Shown in pieces: positions 25,493 through 34,397 of a DNA stretch of 53,112 nt. A program made the position numbers and the translations under genes. Location of the stretch: positions 1-53,112 of the forward strand of contig JAJYRH010000017.1 of NCBI GenBank assembly GCA_021794205.1, in the 5' to 3' direction. The DNA is from a bacterium (GTDB lineage: Bacteria; Vulcanimicrobiota; Vulcanimicrobiia; Vulcanimicrobiales; Vulcanimicrobiaceae). The notes below the pieces were generated by a model. It made no database searches and had not been told where the DNA came from. It saw only the letters and a program-made list of their open reading frames with translations. Numbering within the stretch: position 1 is the first letter of the stretch; every line of letters starts with the position of its first letter.

Positions 25493-26005
25493 GTGAACGC
25501 TGCTGCTGTTATCGGAAACGTCCTCTCGCACGTCTATCTGCTCTTTTATGCGCTCGCCGTTATTTTTTGGTGGCGAACGATGCGCCGCGCGCGCCTCGAA
25601 CACCGCGCGCTCGACAGTGCGTTCGTGTTTTGGGGCGAGTTGCTCTTCTGGTACGGTGGCCTCACGCTGATTTGGGCCGGATTCTTTCACGGATACGAAC
25701 AACACATCACCGCCGCGAGCATCGGCTGGCAGCCGAGCCCATTCGAATACGAACTCGGATGGTTCGAAATCGGCATCGGCATTGCGGCGCTCTTCGCCCG
25801 CCGGCAAAATTATGGATATCGCTTGGCGTTGACGATTCCCATCGTGATATTCTCGTTCGCCGCAGCGGCCCAACATATCGCGATGATGGTGACGAAGCAC
25901 AATTTCGCGCCGAACAACGCGGGCATGATGCTCTGGCTCAACGACATCATCATGCCGCTGCTCTTAGCCTGGCTCGCCTTCGCGTCGCGAGAGGAGAGCC
26001 GCTAG
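25493..26005 (+). CDS. Four-helix membrane protein, DUF6790-like
   Basis: A 170-residue integral membrane protein with about four hydrophobic helices: residues 10-27, 47-66, 90-105 and 115-165 (the last perhaps two). Conserved-looking residues include GFFHGYEQHI, QPSPFEYELGWFEIGIG and MLWLNDIIMPLLL. This pattern recalls the uncharacterised DUF6790 family, an assignment from memory. The GTG start is 3 bases behind the binding-protein stop, so it is probably co-transcribed. The function is unknown. Confidence 0.75.
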   Translation: MNAAAVIGNVLSHVYLLFYALAVIFWWRTMRRARLEHRALDSAFVFWGELLFWYGGLTLIWAGFFHGYEQHITAASIGWQPSPFEYELGWFEIGIGIAALFARRQNYGYRLALTIPIVIFSFAAAAQHIAMMVTKHNFAPNNAGMMLWLNDIIMPLLLAWLAFASREESR

Positions 26006-26109
26006 CCGGCCCGTAGCGCGGGCTGACGATCGTCGTTCAGGCGATGCTTGAGGACGCTCGCCTCATGACGCTCGATACGGCGTTGGAGGCATACCGAGGG
26101 CGGGCTCCC

Positions 26110-29100
26110 TCAGGGCAACGGAAGCAGCGCCGACGATCCGTGCGGCATCGCCATGGTGATGATTCCCGGGGCGTAGAGCAGCGGGAAACCGGCGCGGCCG
26201 CGCGCGACGTCGATGCGTACCAACGCGTTATCGCGCATATCGATGACGTAGGCATTCGCACCGCCGGGGGTAAACGCGGCCTCGAATGGTGCGCCGCCGA
26301 CGACGATGTCGGGCGAGAGCGTGCGCGCCGTGAGATCGATCGGCGTTACGGAGATGCCGTCGAGATTTGGAACGTAGGCGAGCCGTCCGTTCGGCGAAAT
26401 CGCGACCATCTGCGCTTGCGCGCCTGCGGGAAGTGCGGCGAGCACTTGGAGCGTCGTGGTGTCGATAACGCTGACGTCGTCGCTACGATTGTTGGCGACG
26501 TAGAGCGTGCGCCCGTCGGGCGAGATCGCGATGCCGGTCGGTTCGCGGCCGACCGCGATGGCGGGAAGCGCGCTTTGCGTGTGCAGATCGATCGGCGTCA
26601 CGGTATCGGCGCCCTGGTCGGTCACGTAGATGCGCGAACCGTCGGGAGCGACGGCGATCCAACGAGGATCTCTGCCGACCGCGATCGGCGCTCCGACTCG
26701 GAGCGTCGCAACGTCGATTCGTTCGACCGTATCCGCGCGATAGTTTGCAACCCAGATGCCATTGCCGCGCGCCGAGAGCGCGAGCCCGTCGGGGCTCTTC
26801 ACGGGAATCGTCGCGATCGCGCGACGCGTCATCGTGTCGATCGCGGTAACGCTGTCGCCGCCGCGATTTCCGACGAAGAGCGTTCGGTTATCGCGGGAGA
26901 GCACCGCGTCGAGCGGGTTTTTCCCGACCGCGACCGCCGGGCCGCGCGCGAGCGTCCGGAGATCGAAGGGGATGACGCGGTCGTGCGAACGATCGACCAA
27001 CCAGAGGAGCGCATCGGGATCGACACCGCGCGCGCCGGTGCGATAGAGCGGCAACGACGGGAAGCGCGCTCCGTTTCCGGCGCGCGCGATGACGTGAATA
27101 TCGTAGAGCCCCGCGGGCGCGTCGGCGCTCGAAACGGCGAGCGCCACGCGCGTGCGTCCGCCCGCCGGAACGAGGAGCGAGCCGCTGCTCGGCGAGACGC
27201 TCGCGGGAGCGGCGATCGCGGTGCTCCAGGTAACGTGGTGCGCGTGCGCTCCGGGATTGAGAACGGTAAATCCGCCCGCGCTCCGTTCGAGCGTCATCGC
27301 CGTCGATGCGGGAAAATGCAGGTGCGCGGGTGCGAAGGAGGGCGGTGCGTCGGCGCTCGCGCTTCCCCACGAAGGGTTCGGCTGCGTGCCGAGCGTGAAC
27401 GAGAGATGCAGCGTTCCGCTCTGCGGCAGTGCGATCCAGGGACGATTCCATGGGTGCCCGTCGACCGAGAGCGCGCGAACGTAGGGCGCATCGGCGGCGG
27501 CCTGCGGCGCATCGATGGTGATGACCGGCCCGCGCGGAGGGGCGATCGTCGCATGCGTGAAGAGCGGCGCGCCGATATCGAGATAGCGTTCGGCGGGATT
27601 CTGCGGATAGAGCCCGAGCGCGCTCCAGACGTACCACGCACTCATCGTGCCGAGATCGTCGTTGCCGGGAAGGCCGTCGGGACGATCGCCCCAGAGCCGC
27701 GTCATCGCGGCGCGGACGACGCGTTCTTCGCGCCACGGAGCGCCGGCGGAGAGATAGGCCCAGGGGCTGCCGATGCTCGGTTCGTTTCCTAGCCACGCAT
27801 AGGGAGCGCTCTCTCCCGCATTGAGGTGCGTGAAGAACCTATCGAGTCGCTTGCGTGCTGCAGCGCGTCCACCCATCCCGCGGAAAAGATCGGGGAGATC
27901 CTGCGGCACCATCCAGGTGTACTGCGCGGCGTTGCCTTCTTGGAAGCCGCTCTGCCCGTTCTCACCGATACGCGTGCGCTCGAACGCGCCGCCGGGTCCG
28001 CGGGGTGCGATCTCACCGAGCGAACGATCGAAGATATGCGACCAATTTCCGCTGCGGTCGAGAAACGCGCGCGCGAGCTTGCGTTCGTGTAACGCGCGCG
28101 CGAGCGCGGAGATGGAAAAATCATCGAGGCTATATTCCAGCGTCTCCGAGGCGCCATTCGGAACCGGCGAGACCGAGGTGGTGTAGACGTTGGGAATATA
28201 TCCGAGTTCGTTAAAATCGCCGCCTGCGGGACGCTCTTGGTACCATCCAAACGCGGGCGGCGCGGAGGTATCGTCGGCGCCTTTCACCATCGCCGCCAAC
28301 GCGCGGCGAACGGAGAAATCGCGCGCGCCGAACGCGTAGGCACCGGCGATCACCGGATCGACCGAATCGCCGCCCATCACGCCGGTCGGAGCATTCGCGA
28401 GCGCCCAGCGCGGAAGCCAGCCCTCTTGCGTCGCCGCGTCGACGAGCGATTGCATCATATCGCTCGTGCGATGGGGAAAGAGCAGTGCGAGCAGCGGAAT
28501 CTCGGTGCGGTAGATATCCCAATCCGAAAAATTCGCGTAAAATGCGTGCCCCGGTGCGACGCGGTGGATTTTTCCGTCGAAGCCGCGATAGCGCCCGTCG
28601 ACGTCGCTAAAGAGATTCGGATGGAGCATCGTGTGGTAGAGCGCGCTGTAAAACGTCCGGAGGTTCTCGTCGCTGCCGCCGGAGACGCGCACGCGCCCGA
28701 GGAGGCGATTCCATCGCTCCAGCGCGCGATCGCGGACGCCGACGATACTCCAGGAGCGCGCCGATGCGCGTAGGTTGCGTAACGCGCCGCGTTCGCTGAC
28801 GAACGAGATCGCCACTTGCATGCGTACGTCGCGCCGTTTGGTGGCGTCGAAGCGGAACCATGCCCCCGCGTTCCGGCCGCGACCGTTTTCGTAGAGCCCC
28901 GAGGCCGCGAAGGGACGGTTGAATCGTGCCGCCATGTAGATGGTGAAGCGGTCGGGCATGCCGCAGAAATGCCCGCTCCGAGCACTCGCGACGAGTGCGT
29001 CCGTTCCGACGATGCGAACGCTCGCGTTGCCGACGCCGGCCTGATCGGAGGCGGGATTGACGGTGAGTAGTGCGTCGTGCGTTTGCGGATAGGTGAAGCG

Positions 29101-29571
29101 TGCGAGGCCGCTGCGCGAGGTCACGGTGAGTTCGGCGCGGATGCCGGGCTTGCCGAGCGTGACCGCATAATAACCCGGCACCGCGATTTCACCTTCGTGC
29201 GAGAAGGGCTGCGATGCGCCGTGCAACGTCGCGGGCGGCGCGCCGAGGAACGGCAACACCGCGAAATCGCCGAACACATTGCAGCCCGGCCCGCTGAGGT
29301 GCGTGAGGCTCAACCCGTCGATCGTCGTATCCTTGAATTCGTAGCCGCCGCCTGCGTTCTGCGAGGGAGTGTCGGGGCTCCATTGCAGCATGCCGAACGG
29401 GACGTCGGCACCGGGGAAATCGTCGATCGGGCCGCCGACCGGCGTTCCCGATGTGCCGACGAACGGATCGACGTAGGTGACCGGCGTCGTCGTGCGCGCG
29501 GCGGCGAGCGTACTGCCGAGAATTGCGAGCGCCACGAAGAACGGAAGTGCTCTTCGTGACGCTCGCAACAT
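26110..29571 (-). CDS. GH92-family glycosidase fused to a YVTN beta-propeller
   Basis: A 1153-residue exported protein. Residues 1-25 form a signal peptide. Residues about 30-735 match family GH92 (calcium-dependent exo-alpha-mannosidases): YVDPFVGTSG, DDFPGADVPFGMLQWSPDTP, THLSGPGCNVFGDFAVLP, YHTMLHPNLFSDVDG, HEGNAAQYTWMVPQDL-like FQEGNAAQYTWMVP, GNDDLGTMSAWYVWSALG. Residues about 775-850 look like a NEW3-type beta-sandwich. Residues about 855-1153 are YVTN propeller repeats (TLFVGNRGGDSVTAIDT, RIYVTDQGADTVTPIDL, TLYVANNRSDDVSVIDT, RLAYVPNLDGISVTPIDL). GH92 proteins usually end after the catalytic domain, so the propeller is an unusual addition. It starts 3 bases after the pntB stop. Confidence 0.88.
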   Translation of the reverse strand: MLRASRRALPFFVALAILGSTLAAARTTTPVTYVDPFVGTSGTPVGGPIDDFPGADVPFGMLQWSPDTPSQNAGGGYEFKDTTIDGLSLTHLSGPGCNVFGDFAVLPFLGAPPATLHGASQPFSHEGEIAVPGYYAVTLGKPGIRAELTVTSRSGLARFTYPQTHDALLTVNPASDQAGVGNASVRIVGTDALVASARSGHFCGMPDRFTIYMAARFNRPFAASGLYENGRGRNAGAWFRFDATKRRDVRMQVAISFVSERGALRNLRASARSWSIVGVRDRALERWNRLLGRVRVSGGSDENLRTFYSALYHTMLHPNLFSDVDGRYRGFDGKIHRVAPGHAFYANFSDWDIYRTEIPLLALLFPHRTSDMMQSLVDAATQEGWLPRWALANAPTGVMGGDSVDPVIAGAYAFGARDFSVRRALAAMVKGADDTSAPPAFGWYQERPAGGDFNELGYIPNVYTTSVSPVPNGASETLEYSLDDFSISALARALHERKLARAFLDRSGNWSHIFDRSLGEIAPRGPGGAFERTRIGENGQSGFQEGNAAQYTWMVPQDLPDLFRGMGGRAAARKRLDRFFTHLNAGESAPYAWLGNEPSIGSPWAYLSAGAPWREERVVRAAMTRLWGDRPDGLPGNDDLGTMSAWYVWSALGLYPQNPAERYLDIGAPLFTHATIAPPRGPVITIDAPQAAADAPYVRALSVDGHPWNRPWIALPQSGTLHLSFTLGTQPNPSWGSASADAPPSFAPAHLHFPASTAMTLERSAGGFTVLNPGAHAHHVTWSTAIAAPASVSPSSGSLLVPAGGRTRVALAVSSADAPAGLYDIHVIARAGNGARFPSLPLYRTGARGVDPDALLWLVDRSHDRVIPFDLRTLARGPAVAVGKNPLDAVLSRDNRTLFVGNRGGDSVTAIDTMTRRAIATIPVKSPDGLALSARGNGIWVANYRADTVERIDVATLRVGAPIAVGRDPRWIAVAPDGSRIYVTDQGADTVTPIDLHTQSALPAIAVGREPTGIAISPDGRTLYVANNRSDDVSVIDTTTLQVLAALPAGAQAQMVAISPNGRLAYVPNLDGISVTPIDLTARTLSPDIVVGGAPFEAAFTPGGANAYVIDMRDNALVRIDVARGRAGFPLLYAPGIITMAMPHGSSALLPLP

Positions 29572-29574
29572 CGG

Positions 29575-30966
29575 CTAGAGCGCCTTGACCGCTGCGGTGA
29601 GTGCGTCGACGCTTGCCTTCGCGTCGCCGAAGAGCATCGAGGTGTTCGGCATCTCGTAGAGCGGGTTGTCGATGCCGGCGAATCCCGAACGCATCGAACG
29701 TTTGAGCACGATGACGTTCGTCGCCTTGTCGACGTCGAGAATCGGCATTCCGTAGATCGGCGAACTCTTCACGTTTCGCGCCGCCGGGTTGGTGACGTCG
29801 TTCGCACCGATCACCAATGCGACGTCGGTGGTCGGGAACTCGGGGTTGGCGTCGTCCATATCGAGGAGTTGTTCGTAGGGAACGTTCGATTCCGCGAGCA
29901 GGACGTTCATGTGCCCCGGCATGCGGCCGGCGACGGGATGGATGGCGTAGAGTACTTTCACTCCGCGCTTTTCCAATTGATCGCCGAGCGCCTTCACCGA
30001 ATGCTGCGCCTGCGCGACCGCCATGCCATAACCGGGAACGAAGATGACCTTCGAGGCGTAGGCCAACATAATCGCAACGTCGTCGGCGCTCGCACTGCGG
30101 ATCTGCTGCGGGCCGCCGCTTCCCGCCGCGGGTTCGCTGCCGCCGCCGGAACCGAAGGCACCGAAGAGCACGTTGGTGAGCGGGCGATTCATCGCCTTGC
30201 CCATCATGACGGTGAGCAGCGTACCGCTCGCACCGACGAGCGCACCGCAGATGATCAGTAAGGGTGAGTTAATCTCAAAACCGGTGACGGCGACGGCGAG
30301 GCCGGTGAACGAGTTGAGCAACGAGATGACGACGGGCATATCCGCGCCGCCGATCGGCAGCACGAAGAGGATGCCGAGCAGCAACGAGCAGAGTAACAAT
30401 CCGAGGAAGGCGAGCACCGGCATCGTTCCCAGCGTCGCGATAAACCAACCCGCGAGCCCGAGAATCGCCAGCAAAATTACGGCGTTCACCACCTGCTGGC
30501 CCGGATAGGTAATCGGCCGCCCCGTCATCAGTTCTTGAAGTTTGAGGAACGCGATGATCGAGCCCGCGAAGCTCAGGCACCCGATGATCGCCGAGAGCAC
30601 CAGCGAGACCGAGACGACGGCGTTCTCGCCGTTACCGCTCGCCAGGACGAAGAACTCGAGGGTGGAGATCAGTGCGGCCGCGCCGCCGCCGGCGCCATTA
30701 TAGAGCGCGACCATCTGCGGCATTGCGGTCATCTTCACGCGAAGCGCTGCGACGATGCCGATGGTGCCGCCGAGAATCACGCCGACGAGAATCGCCCACC
30801 ATCCGATCCCTTGAGTCTGTAGGAGCGTGGAGACTAACGCGATCGCCATGCCGACCATCGCGAGGCGGTTTCCCGCCCGCGCCGTCGGCGGAGAATTCAG
30901 CTGATGGAGCCCGTAGATAAAGAGTGCGACCGCAACCAAATTTACAAGACTTAGCGCAACGCTCAT
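29575..30966 (-). CDS. pntB: NAD(P) transhydrogenase subunit beta
   Basis: A 463-residue subunit of the proton-translocating transhydrogenase, which makes NADPH from NADH using proton-motive force. The N-terminal two thirds hold about eight membrane helices. The C-terminal NADP-binding domain has IVPGYGMAVAQAQHSV, IHPVAGRMPGHMNVLLAE, VIGANDVTNPAA, IYGMPILDV and KRSMRSGFAGIDNPL. It overlaps pntA2 by 4 bases. Confidence 0.96.
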   Translation of the reverse strand: MSVALSLVNLVAVALFIYGLHQLNSPPTARAGNRLAMVGMAIALVSTLLQTQGIGWWAILVGVILGGTIGIVAALRVKMTAMPQMVALYNGAGGGAAALISTLEFFVLASGNGENAVVSVSLVLSAIIGCLSFAGSIIAFLKLQELMTGRPITYPGQQVVNAVILLAILGLAGWFIATLGTMPVLAFLGLLLCSLLLGILFVLPIGGADMPVVISLLNSFTGLAVAVTGFEINSPLLIICGALVGASGTLLTVMMGKAMNRPLTNVLFGAFGSGGGSEPAAGSGGPQQIRSASADDVAIMLAYASKVIFVPGYGMAVAQAQHSVKALGDQLEKRGVKVLYAIHPVAGRMPGHMNVLLAESNVPYEQLLDMDDANPEFPTTDVALVIGANDVTNPAARNVKSSPIYGMPILDVDKATNVIVLKRSMRSGFAGIDNPLYEMPNTSMLFGDAKASVDALTAAVKAL

Positions 30967-31277
30967 AAACGCGGGCCCTCTTTCTTTTTGAACATCTGCA
31001 GCATACGTTCGGTCACCGCAAAGCCGCCGAACACGTTAATCGCGCCGAGCGTGAGAGCGGCGACGCTAATGATGGCCAAGAGCGGTGAGGTGGGCCCGAC
31101 GAAGAGCGTGCCGACGACGAGAATCGCCCCGATAAAGACGATGCCGTGAATGGCGTTGGTCGCGGACATCAAGGGCGTGTGCAGCGTCGTCGGAACCTTC
31201 GAGATCACCTCGAAACCGACGAAGACCGCCAACAATAGGACGGTCAATAGTTGAATGAGGTGTGTGATATCGTTCAC
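30963..31277 (-). CDS. pntA2: NAD(P) transhydrogenase subunit alpha, membrane part
   Basis: A 104-residue protein with three membrane helices that corresponds to the transmembrane portion of PntA (VFVGFEVISKVPTTLHTPLMSATN, GIVFIGAILVVG, NVFGGFAVTERMLQMFKKK). The alpha chain is split into two genes, the arrangement seen in many bacteria. It overlaps both neighbours by 4 bases, so the three subunits are translationally coupled. Confidence 0.95.
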   Translation of the reverse strand: MNDITHLIQLLTVLLLAVFVGFEVISKVPTTLHTPLMSATNAIHGIVFIGAILVVGTLFVGPTSPLLAIISVAALTLGAINVFGGFAVTERMLQMFKKKEGPRL

Positions 31278-32392
31278 GGCGTCGCTCCAATCAGTGAAGT
31301 GCCGTCGTGGACGATACAGGCGCCTACGATGACATCGTCTTTGTAATCGAGAGCGAGCGTACCGTCCTTCGCAAACGGCGAAAGCAGGGCGAACAAATTA
31401 CGCGAGTAGAGTTGGCTCGCGTTATAGGGCATCGTGGCGGGCAGGTTCGTGGTGCCGATAATCTGCACGCCGTTCTCGGTGATTACGATTTCGTCAGTCT
31501 TGGTCAGCGCGCAATTCCCACCCGCTTCGGCGGCGAGATCGACGATGACGCTTCCCGGAGACATCGCGGCGACCGCCGCTTCGGTAATGAGGATCGGCGC
31601 CCGGCGCCCGGGGACGAGGGCGGTCGTGATCACGACGTCGTTGTTGCCGATCTGTTCGACCATCCAATCGCGCTGCCGTTGCTGCTGTTCGGCGCTAAGC
31701 TCCTTGGCGTAGCCGCCGGAGCCCTCGGCGCTCTCGCCGAGATCGAATTCGAGAAACTTCGCGCCGAGCGATTGCACTTGTTCGCGCACCACCGCGCGAA
31801 CGTCGTAGCCGCTAACGACCGCTCCGAGGCGGCGCGCGGTGGCGATCGCCTGGAGCCCAGCGACGCCGGCTCCGAGAACGAGCGCCTTCGCCGGCGGAAT
31901 CGTCCCCGCCGCGGTGGTGAGCATGGGGAAGAATTTCGGCAGCGCGCTCGCCGCGAGCAAGACCGCTTTATATCCGGCGATATTGCTTTGCGAGGAGAGA
32001 GCGTCCATACTCTGCGCGCGCGTGATGCGCGGTATTTTTTCAACCGCGAGCGCTTCGATGCCGGCGGTGGCCAAGCGTTCGGCGTACGCCGGGTCGCCGA
32101 GCGGATCGAGGAAACCTACGAGAAGCGCGCCCTTTTTCAGGCGCGCGATTTGAGCTTCGGTCGGCCGAGCGACGCAGAGGAGCGCGTCGGCCGAGGAAAG
32201 GAGTTCGTTTTCGTCGGCGACGATTCGAGCGCCGACGGATTCGTAAGCGGAGTCCGGAAAAGAAGCGGCGCGACCGGCATCGCGCTGTACGTGGATTTCC
32301 AGTCCGAGTTTCTTAAATTTGGAGACGCTTTCGGGAACGAGCGCGACACGGCGTTCGCGCTCGGCGCTCTCACGCGGTACGGCAAGTATCAT
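31274..32392 (-). CDS. pntA1: NAD(P) transhydrogenase subunit alpha, NAD-binding part
   Basis: A 372-residue soluble NAD(H)-binding domain of the alanine-dehydrogenase/PntA family. Blocks are AVPRESAERERRVALVPESV, VGFLDPLGDP, AQSMDALSSQSNIAGYKAVL, VLGAGVAGLQAIATARRLGA with the NAD fold, and VIVDLAAEAGGNCALT. ATG 32392 (MILAVPRES) is chosen since the open frame further upstream has no family similarity and runs over the DUF4267 gene. Confidence 0.93.
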   Translation of the reverse strand: MILAVPRESAERERRVALVPESVSKFKKLGLEIHVQRDAGRAASFPDSAYESVGARIVADENELLSSADALLCVARPTEAQIARLKKGALLVGFLDPLGDPAYAERLATAGIEALAVEKIPRITRAQSMDALSSQSNIAGYKAVLLAASALPKFFPMLTTAAGTIPPAKALVLGAGVAGLQAIATARRLGAVVSGYDVRAVVREQVQSLGAKFLEFDLGESAEGSGGYAKELSAEQQQRQRDWMVEQIGNNDVVITTALVPGRRAPILITEAAVAAMSPGSVIVDLAAEAGGNCALTKTDEIVITENGVQIIGTTNLPATMPYNASQLYSRNLFALLSPFAKDGTLALDYKDDVIVGACIVHDGTSLIGATP

Positions 32393-32424
32393 CTGCGGGG
32401 CATACGGCTCCCGCGTAGCGACTC

Positions 32425-32802
32425 CTATCGCAATGCTGCGATTAAAATTATGAGGAGCGCCGAAAACCCGATGACGCCTCCAAGGTGGGCGAGCAGTTCG
32501 GGGCGGATTCGGCGCAGGTGCGTGTAGGCGATCGCGAGATCGAACGCCGAGAGCAGGATGCCGAGCGCCGCGAAGATTGCGAGTTCGAACGGGTGGTTCC
32601 GTACTGCGACGGCGAGGATCGCGGCACCGAGCACCGCATCTCGCGCTCCGGTCGCCCGAACGAAACCGAGCGCGTTTCTCTCGCGTACCGGGAGCCCGTA
32701 CGCCTCGGCGAGCCGCTCCGGCGCGAGCAGTGCGAGCGCGCCGATCCCCAGCAGCGCGCACGCCGCCAGGAGCGAGAGCGAGATGCCGAGCGTCGGCAGC
32801 AT
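32425..32802 (-). CDS. DUF4267-like small membrane protein
   Basis: A 125-residue membrane protein with about four hydrophobic helices (LSLLAACALLGIGALALLA, DAVLGAAILAVAV, LAIFAALGILLSAFDLAIA, VIGFSALLIILIAAL). The pattern with GFVRATGARDAVLG after the first helix resembles the uncharacterised DUF4267 family. Its ATG shares one base with the stop of the upstream hydrolase (TAATG), so the two are coupled. It is followed by the pnt genes after 32 bases. Confidence 0.75.
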   Translation of the reverse strand: MLPTLGISLSLLAACALLGIGALALLAPERLAEAYGLPVRERNALGFVRATGARDAVLGAAILAVAVRNHPFELAIFAALGILLSAFDLAIAYTHLRRIRPELLAHLGGVIGFSALLIILIAALR

Positions 32803-33647
32803 TACGAGAGCGCGATGCGCGTGCGCAGCGAGCCGATCCGTTCGATCCGTACTTCGAGCAGGTCGCCGTCGCGTAAGAACTCGGGAGGCGTCCGAGCGAA
32901 GCCGACCCCCTCGGGGGTTCCGGTCGCGATCACGTCGCCGGGCAACAACGTCATGCCTCGCGAGAGCTCGGCGATGATGCGCGGGATCGAGAAAATCATC
33001 TTTGCGGTCGTGCTGCGTTGCTTTTCGATATCGTTGACGTACATCGCGATCTCGAGCGCCTGCGGATCGCCGATTTCGTCGGGGGTGAGAATCGCCGGGC
33101 CGAGCGGGCAGCTTTCGTCGAGGCTCTTGCCTTTCATCCATTGCACGTGCGCGCGTTGGAGATCGCGCGCGGTGAGATCGTTACAGCAGGTATATCCGAA
33201 GATCGCCTCGCCGGCGCGTCGTTCGTCGACGTCGCGGCAGCGTTCGCCGATGACGACGGCGAGTTCGGCTTCGTAATCGTACTCGTGCGAGATCGATGCA
33301 TCGAAGTGCGCGACCGCATCGGGACCGATCACCGCTGTCGTCGCCTTGGTAAAGAACGTCGGCACGTCGGGCAATTTCAGGTCGCGCCCGGCCGCGCGCG
33401 CCCCTTCGAGTGCGTGTTCGAGATAATTGCGCCCGACGCAGAATACGTTGCGTGGTGGAAGGATCGGCGGCCCGTAAACGAGCGCGGCCGCATCGAGATT
33501 CGGCGCGCCGATGCGCTCCGCGCGCCGCTCCAGAGGGAGTTCGACGAACGCGCGCATGTCGGGCGCGTCGATACGCGCGACGAATGCGTCGCGCAGGAGG
33601 CCCGGGCGGAGCGAGCCGTCGTCGTCGTAAAACGAAATCAGCCGCAC
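32802..33647 (-). CDS. Fumarylacetoacetate hydrolase (FAH) family protein
   Basis: A 281-residue enzyme of the FAH family, which hydrolyses or decarboxylates C-C bonds of keto acids (for example acylpyruvates or 2-hydroxymuconate products). Features are CVGRNYLEHALE, FFTKATTAVIGPDA, metal-binding YDYEAELAVVIGERC, GYTCCNDLTARDLQ, KGKSLDESCPLGPAI and GDVIATGTPEGVGFA. It starts at GTG 33647, 3 bases after the stop of the small zinc-ribbon gene. The exact substrate cannot be told from the sequence. Confidence 0.9.
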   Translation of the reverse strand: MRLISFYDDDGSLRPGLLRDAFVARIDAPDMRAFVELPLERRAERIGAPNLDAAALVYGPPILPPRNVFCVGRNYLEHALEGARAAGRDLKLPDVPTFFTKATTAVIGPDAVAHFDASISHEYDYEAELAVVIGERCRDVDERRAGEAIFGYTCCNDLTARDLQRAHVQWMKGKSLDESCPLGPAILTPDEIGDPQALEIAMYVNDIEKQRSTTAKMIFSIPRIIAELSRGMTLLPGDVIATGTPEGVGFARTPPEFLRDGDLLEVRIERIGSLRTRIALS

Positions 33648-33650
33648 GGA

Positions 33651-33824
33651 TTACTCCTTGCGGCTGGTGAGGTGGAGAAAACCGCAATAGCGGCATTCGT
33701 AGGTCCGTAACATCGCAGCGGTACCGTTCATCAGCATGTGGGCGCGTGCCTCCGCTTCGGTGCGGAAAGTATCCTTCGTTCCGCAACTACGGTCGCGATC
33801 GATCTCGCTGCGCGGTCGCTCCAT
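33651..33824 (-). CDS. 57-residue zinc-ribbon-like small protein
   Basis: A short frame read from ATG 33824 to TAA 33651. The product is basic, with Cys14 (SCGTK) and a C-terminal YECRYCGFLHLTSRKE holding Cys44, Cys47 and His51. The CxxCGxxHLTS end is the pattern of small putative zinc-ribbon proteins, so a structural zinc site from Cys14, Cys44, Cys47 and His51 is plausible. It fills the gap between a secreted-protein gene (6 bases away) and the FAH gene (3 bases away) on the same strand, which supports its being a real co-transcribed gene. Confidence 0.7.
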   Translation of the reverse strand: MERPRSEIDRDRSCGTKDTFRTEAEARAHMLMNGTAAMLRTYECRYCGFLHLTSRKE

Positions 33825-33830
33825 TCGGCG

Positions 33831-34337
33831 CTACCGCGAGGGACGGTGCGTCGGCTTCGGCGTCGGCTTGAGCAGTTTCTTCAGGCTGGGAAGATGGGGA
33901 TGCTCGTGCTCTTGCTGCATGCGCTTTGCATCGTCGATCATTTGGTTTGCGGCACCCGGGTCGTTACCCCAATTCCCGCCCGCGCGAACGAGCGCGACGT
34001 GGCGAACGATCGTGCGCGTAAACGGGCTGTAATCGAAGGTAACGCGGTAGAGCCCCACCTCGGCGGTGCCGTCGGGGTGGCGAATCCACATCTGCAGCAC
34101 GTTGCCTAAGGTGTGCGCGTTGAAATTGAGATCTTTACAGCCGTGCTTTTGCGTGACGCGAACCACCTGGCCGAGCCGGTTTACCTCGACGACGAACTCG
34201 GTATGCAAAGGAACCGAGGGCGGGCGGGGCGTCACCAGCGGGTGCGCGGCGGCGGCACGAGCGACCGGCGCGAGCGCGGGCAGGGCAAGGACGGCGGTCG
34301 CCAGCAGGGCGGCGAGCAGATTGCGAAGTTTTCTCAT
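33831..34337 (-). CDS. Exported hypothetical protein
   Basis: A 168-residue protein with a signal peptide (MRKLRNLLAALLATAVLALPALAPVARA), a beta-rich middle (EFVVEVNRLGQVVRVTQKHGC, VGLYRVTFDYSPFTRTIVR) and a basic Pro/Lys-rich tail (KLLKPTPKPTHRPSR). The middle resembles a short TonB-C-like or periplasmic beta domain, but I cannot name a family. ATG 34337 gives the clean signal peptide; the longer open frame to 34808 is antisense to the next gene. It is the first gene of the minus-strand run and is divergent from the macroglobulin-like gene, 60 bases away. Confidence 0.75.
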   Translation of the reverse strand: MRKLRNLLAALLATAVLALPALAPVARAAAAHPLVTPRPPSVPLHTEFVVEVNRLGQVVRVTQKHGCKDLNFNAHTLGNVLQMWIRHPDGTAEVGLYRVTFDYSPFTRTIVRHVALVRAGGNWGNDPGAANQMIDDAKRMQQEHEHPHLPSLKKLLKPTPKPTHRPSR

Positions 34338-34397
34338 GAGTGTGCGGTAAACGATTCGTAGGGGCCGGGGGTTCCGCCTCCGAAGCGCGCTCTGCTC

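Noticed and set aside
26044-27792. 582-codon plus-strand open frame
   Set aside because: Antisense to the GH92/YVTN gene; Arg-rich low-information product without motifs.
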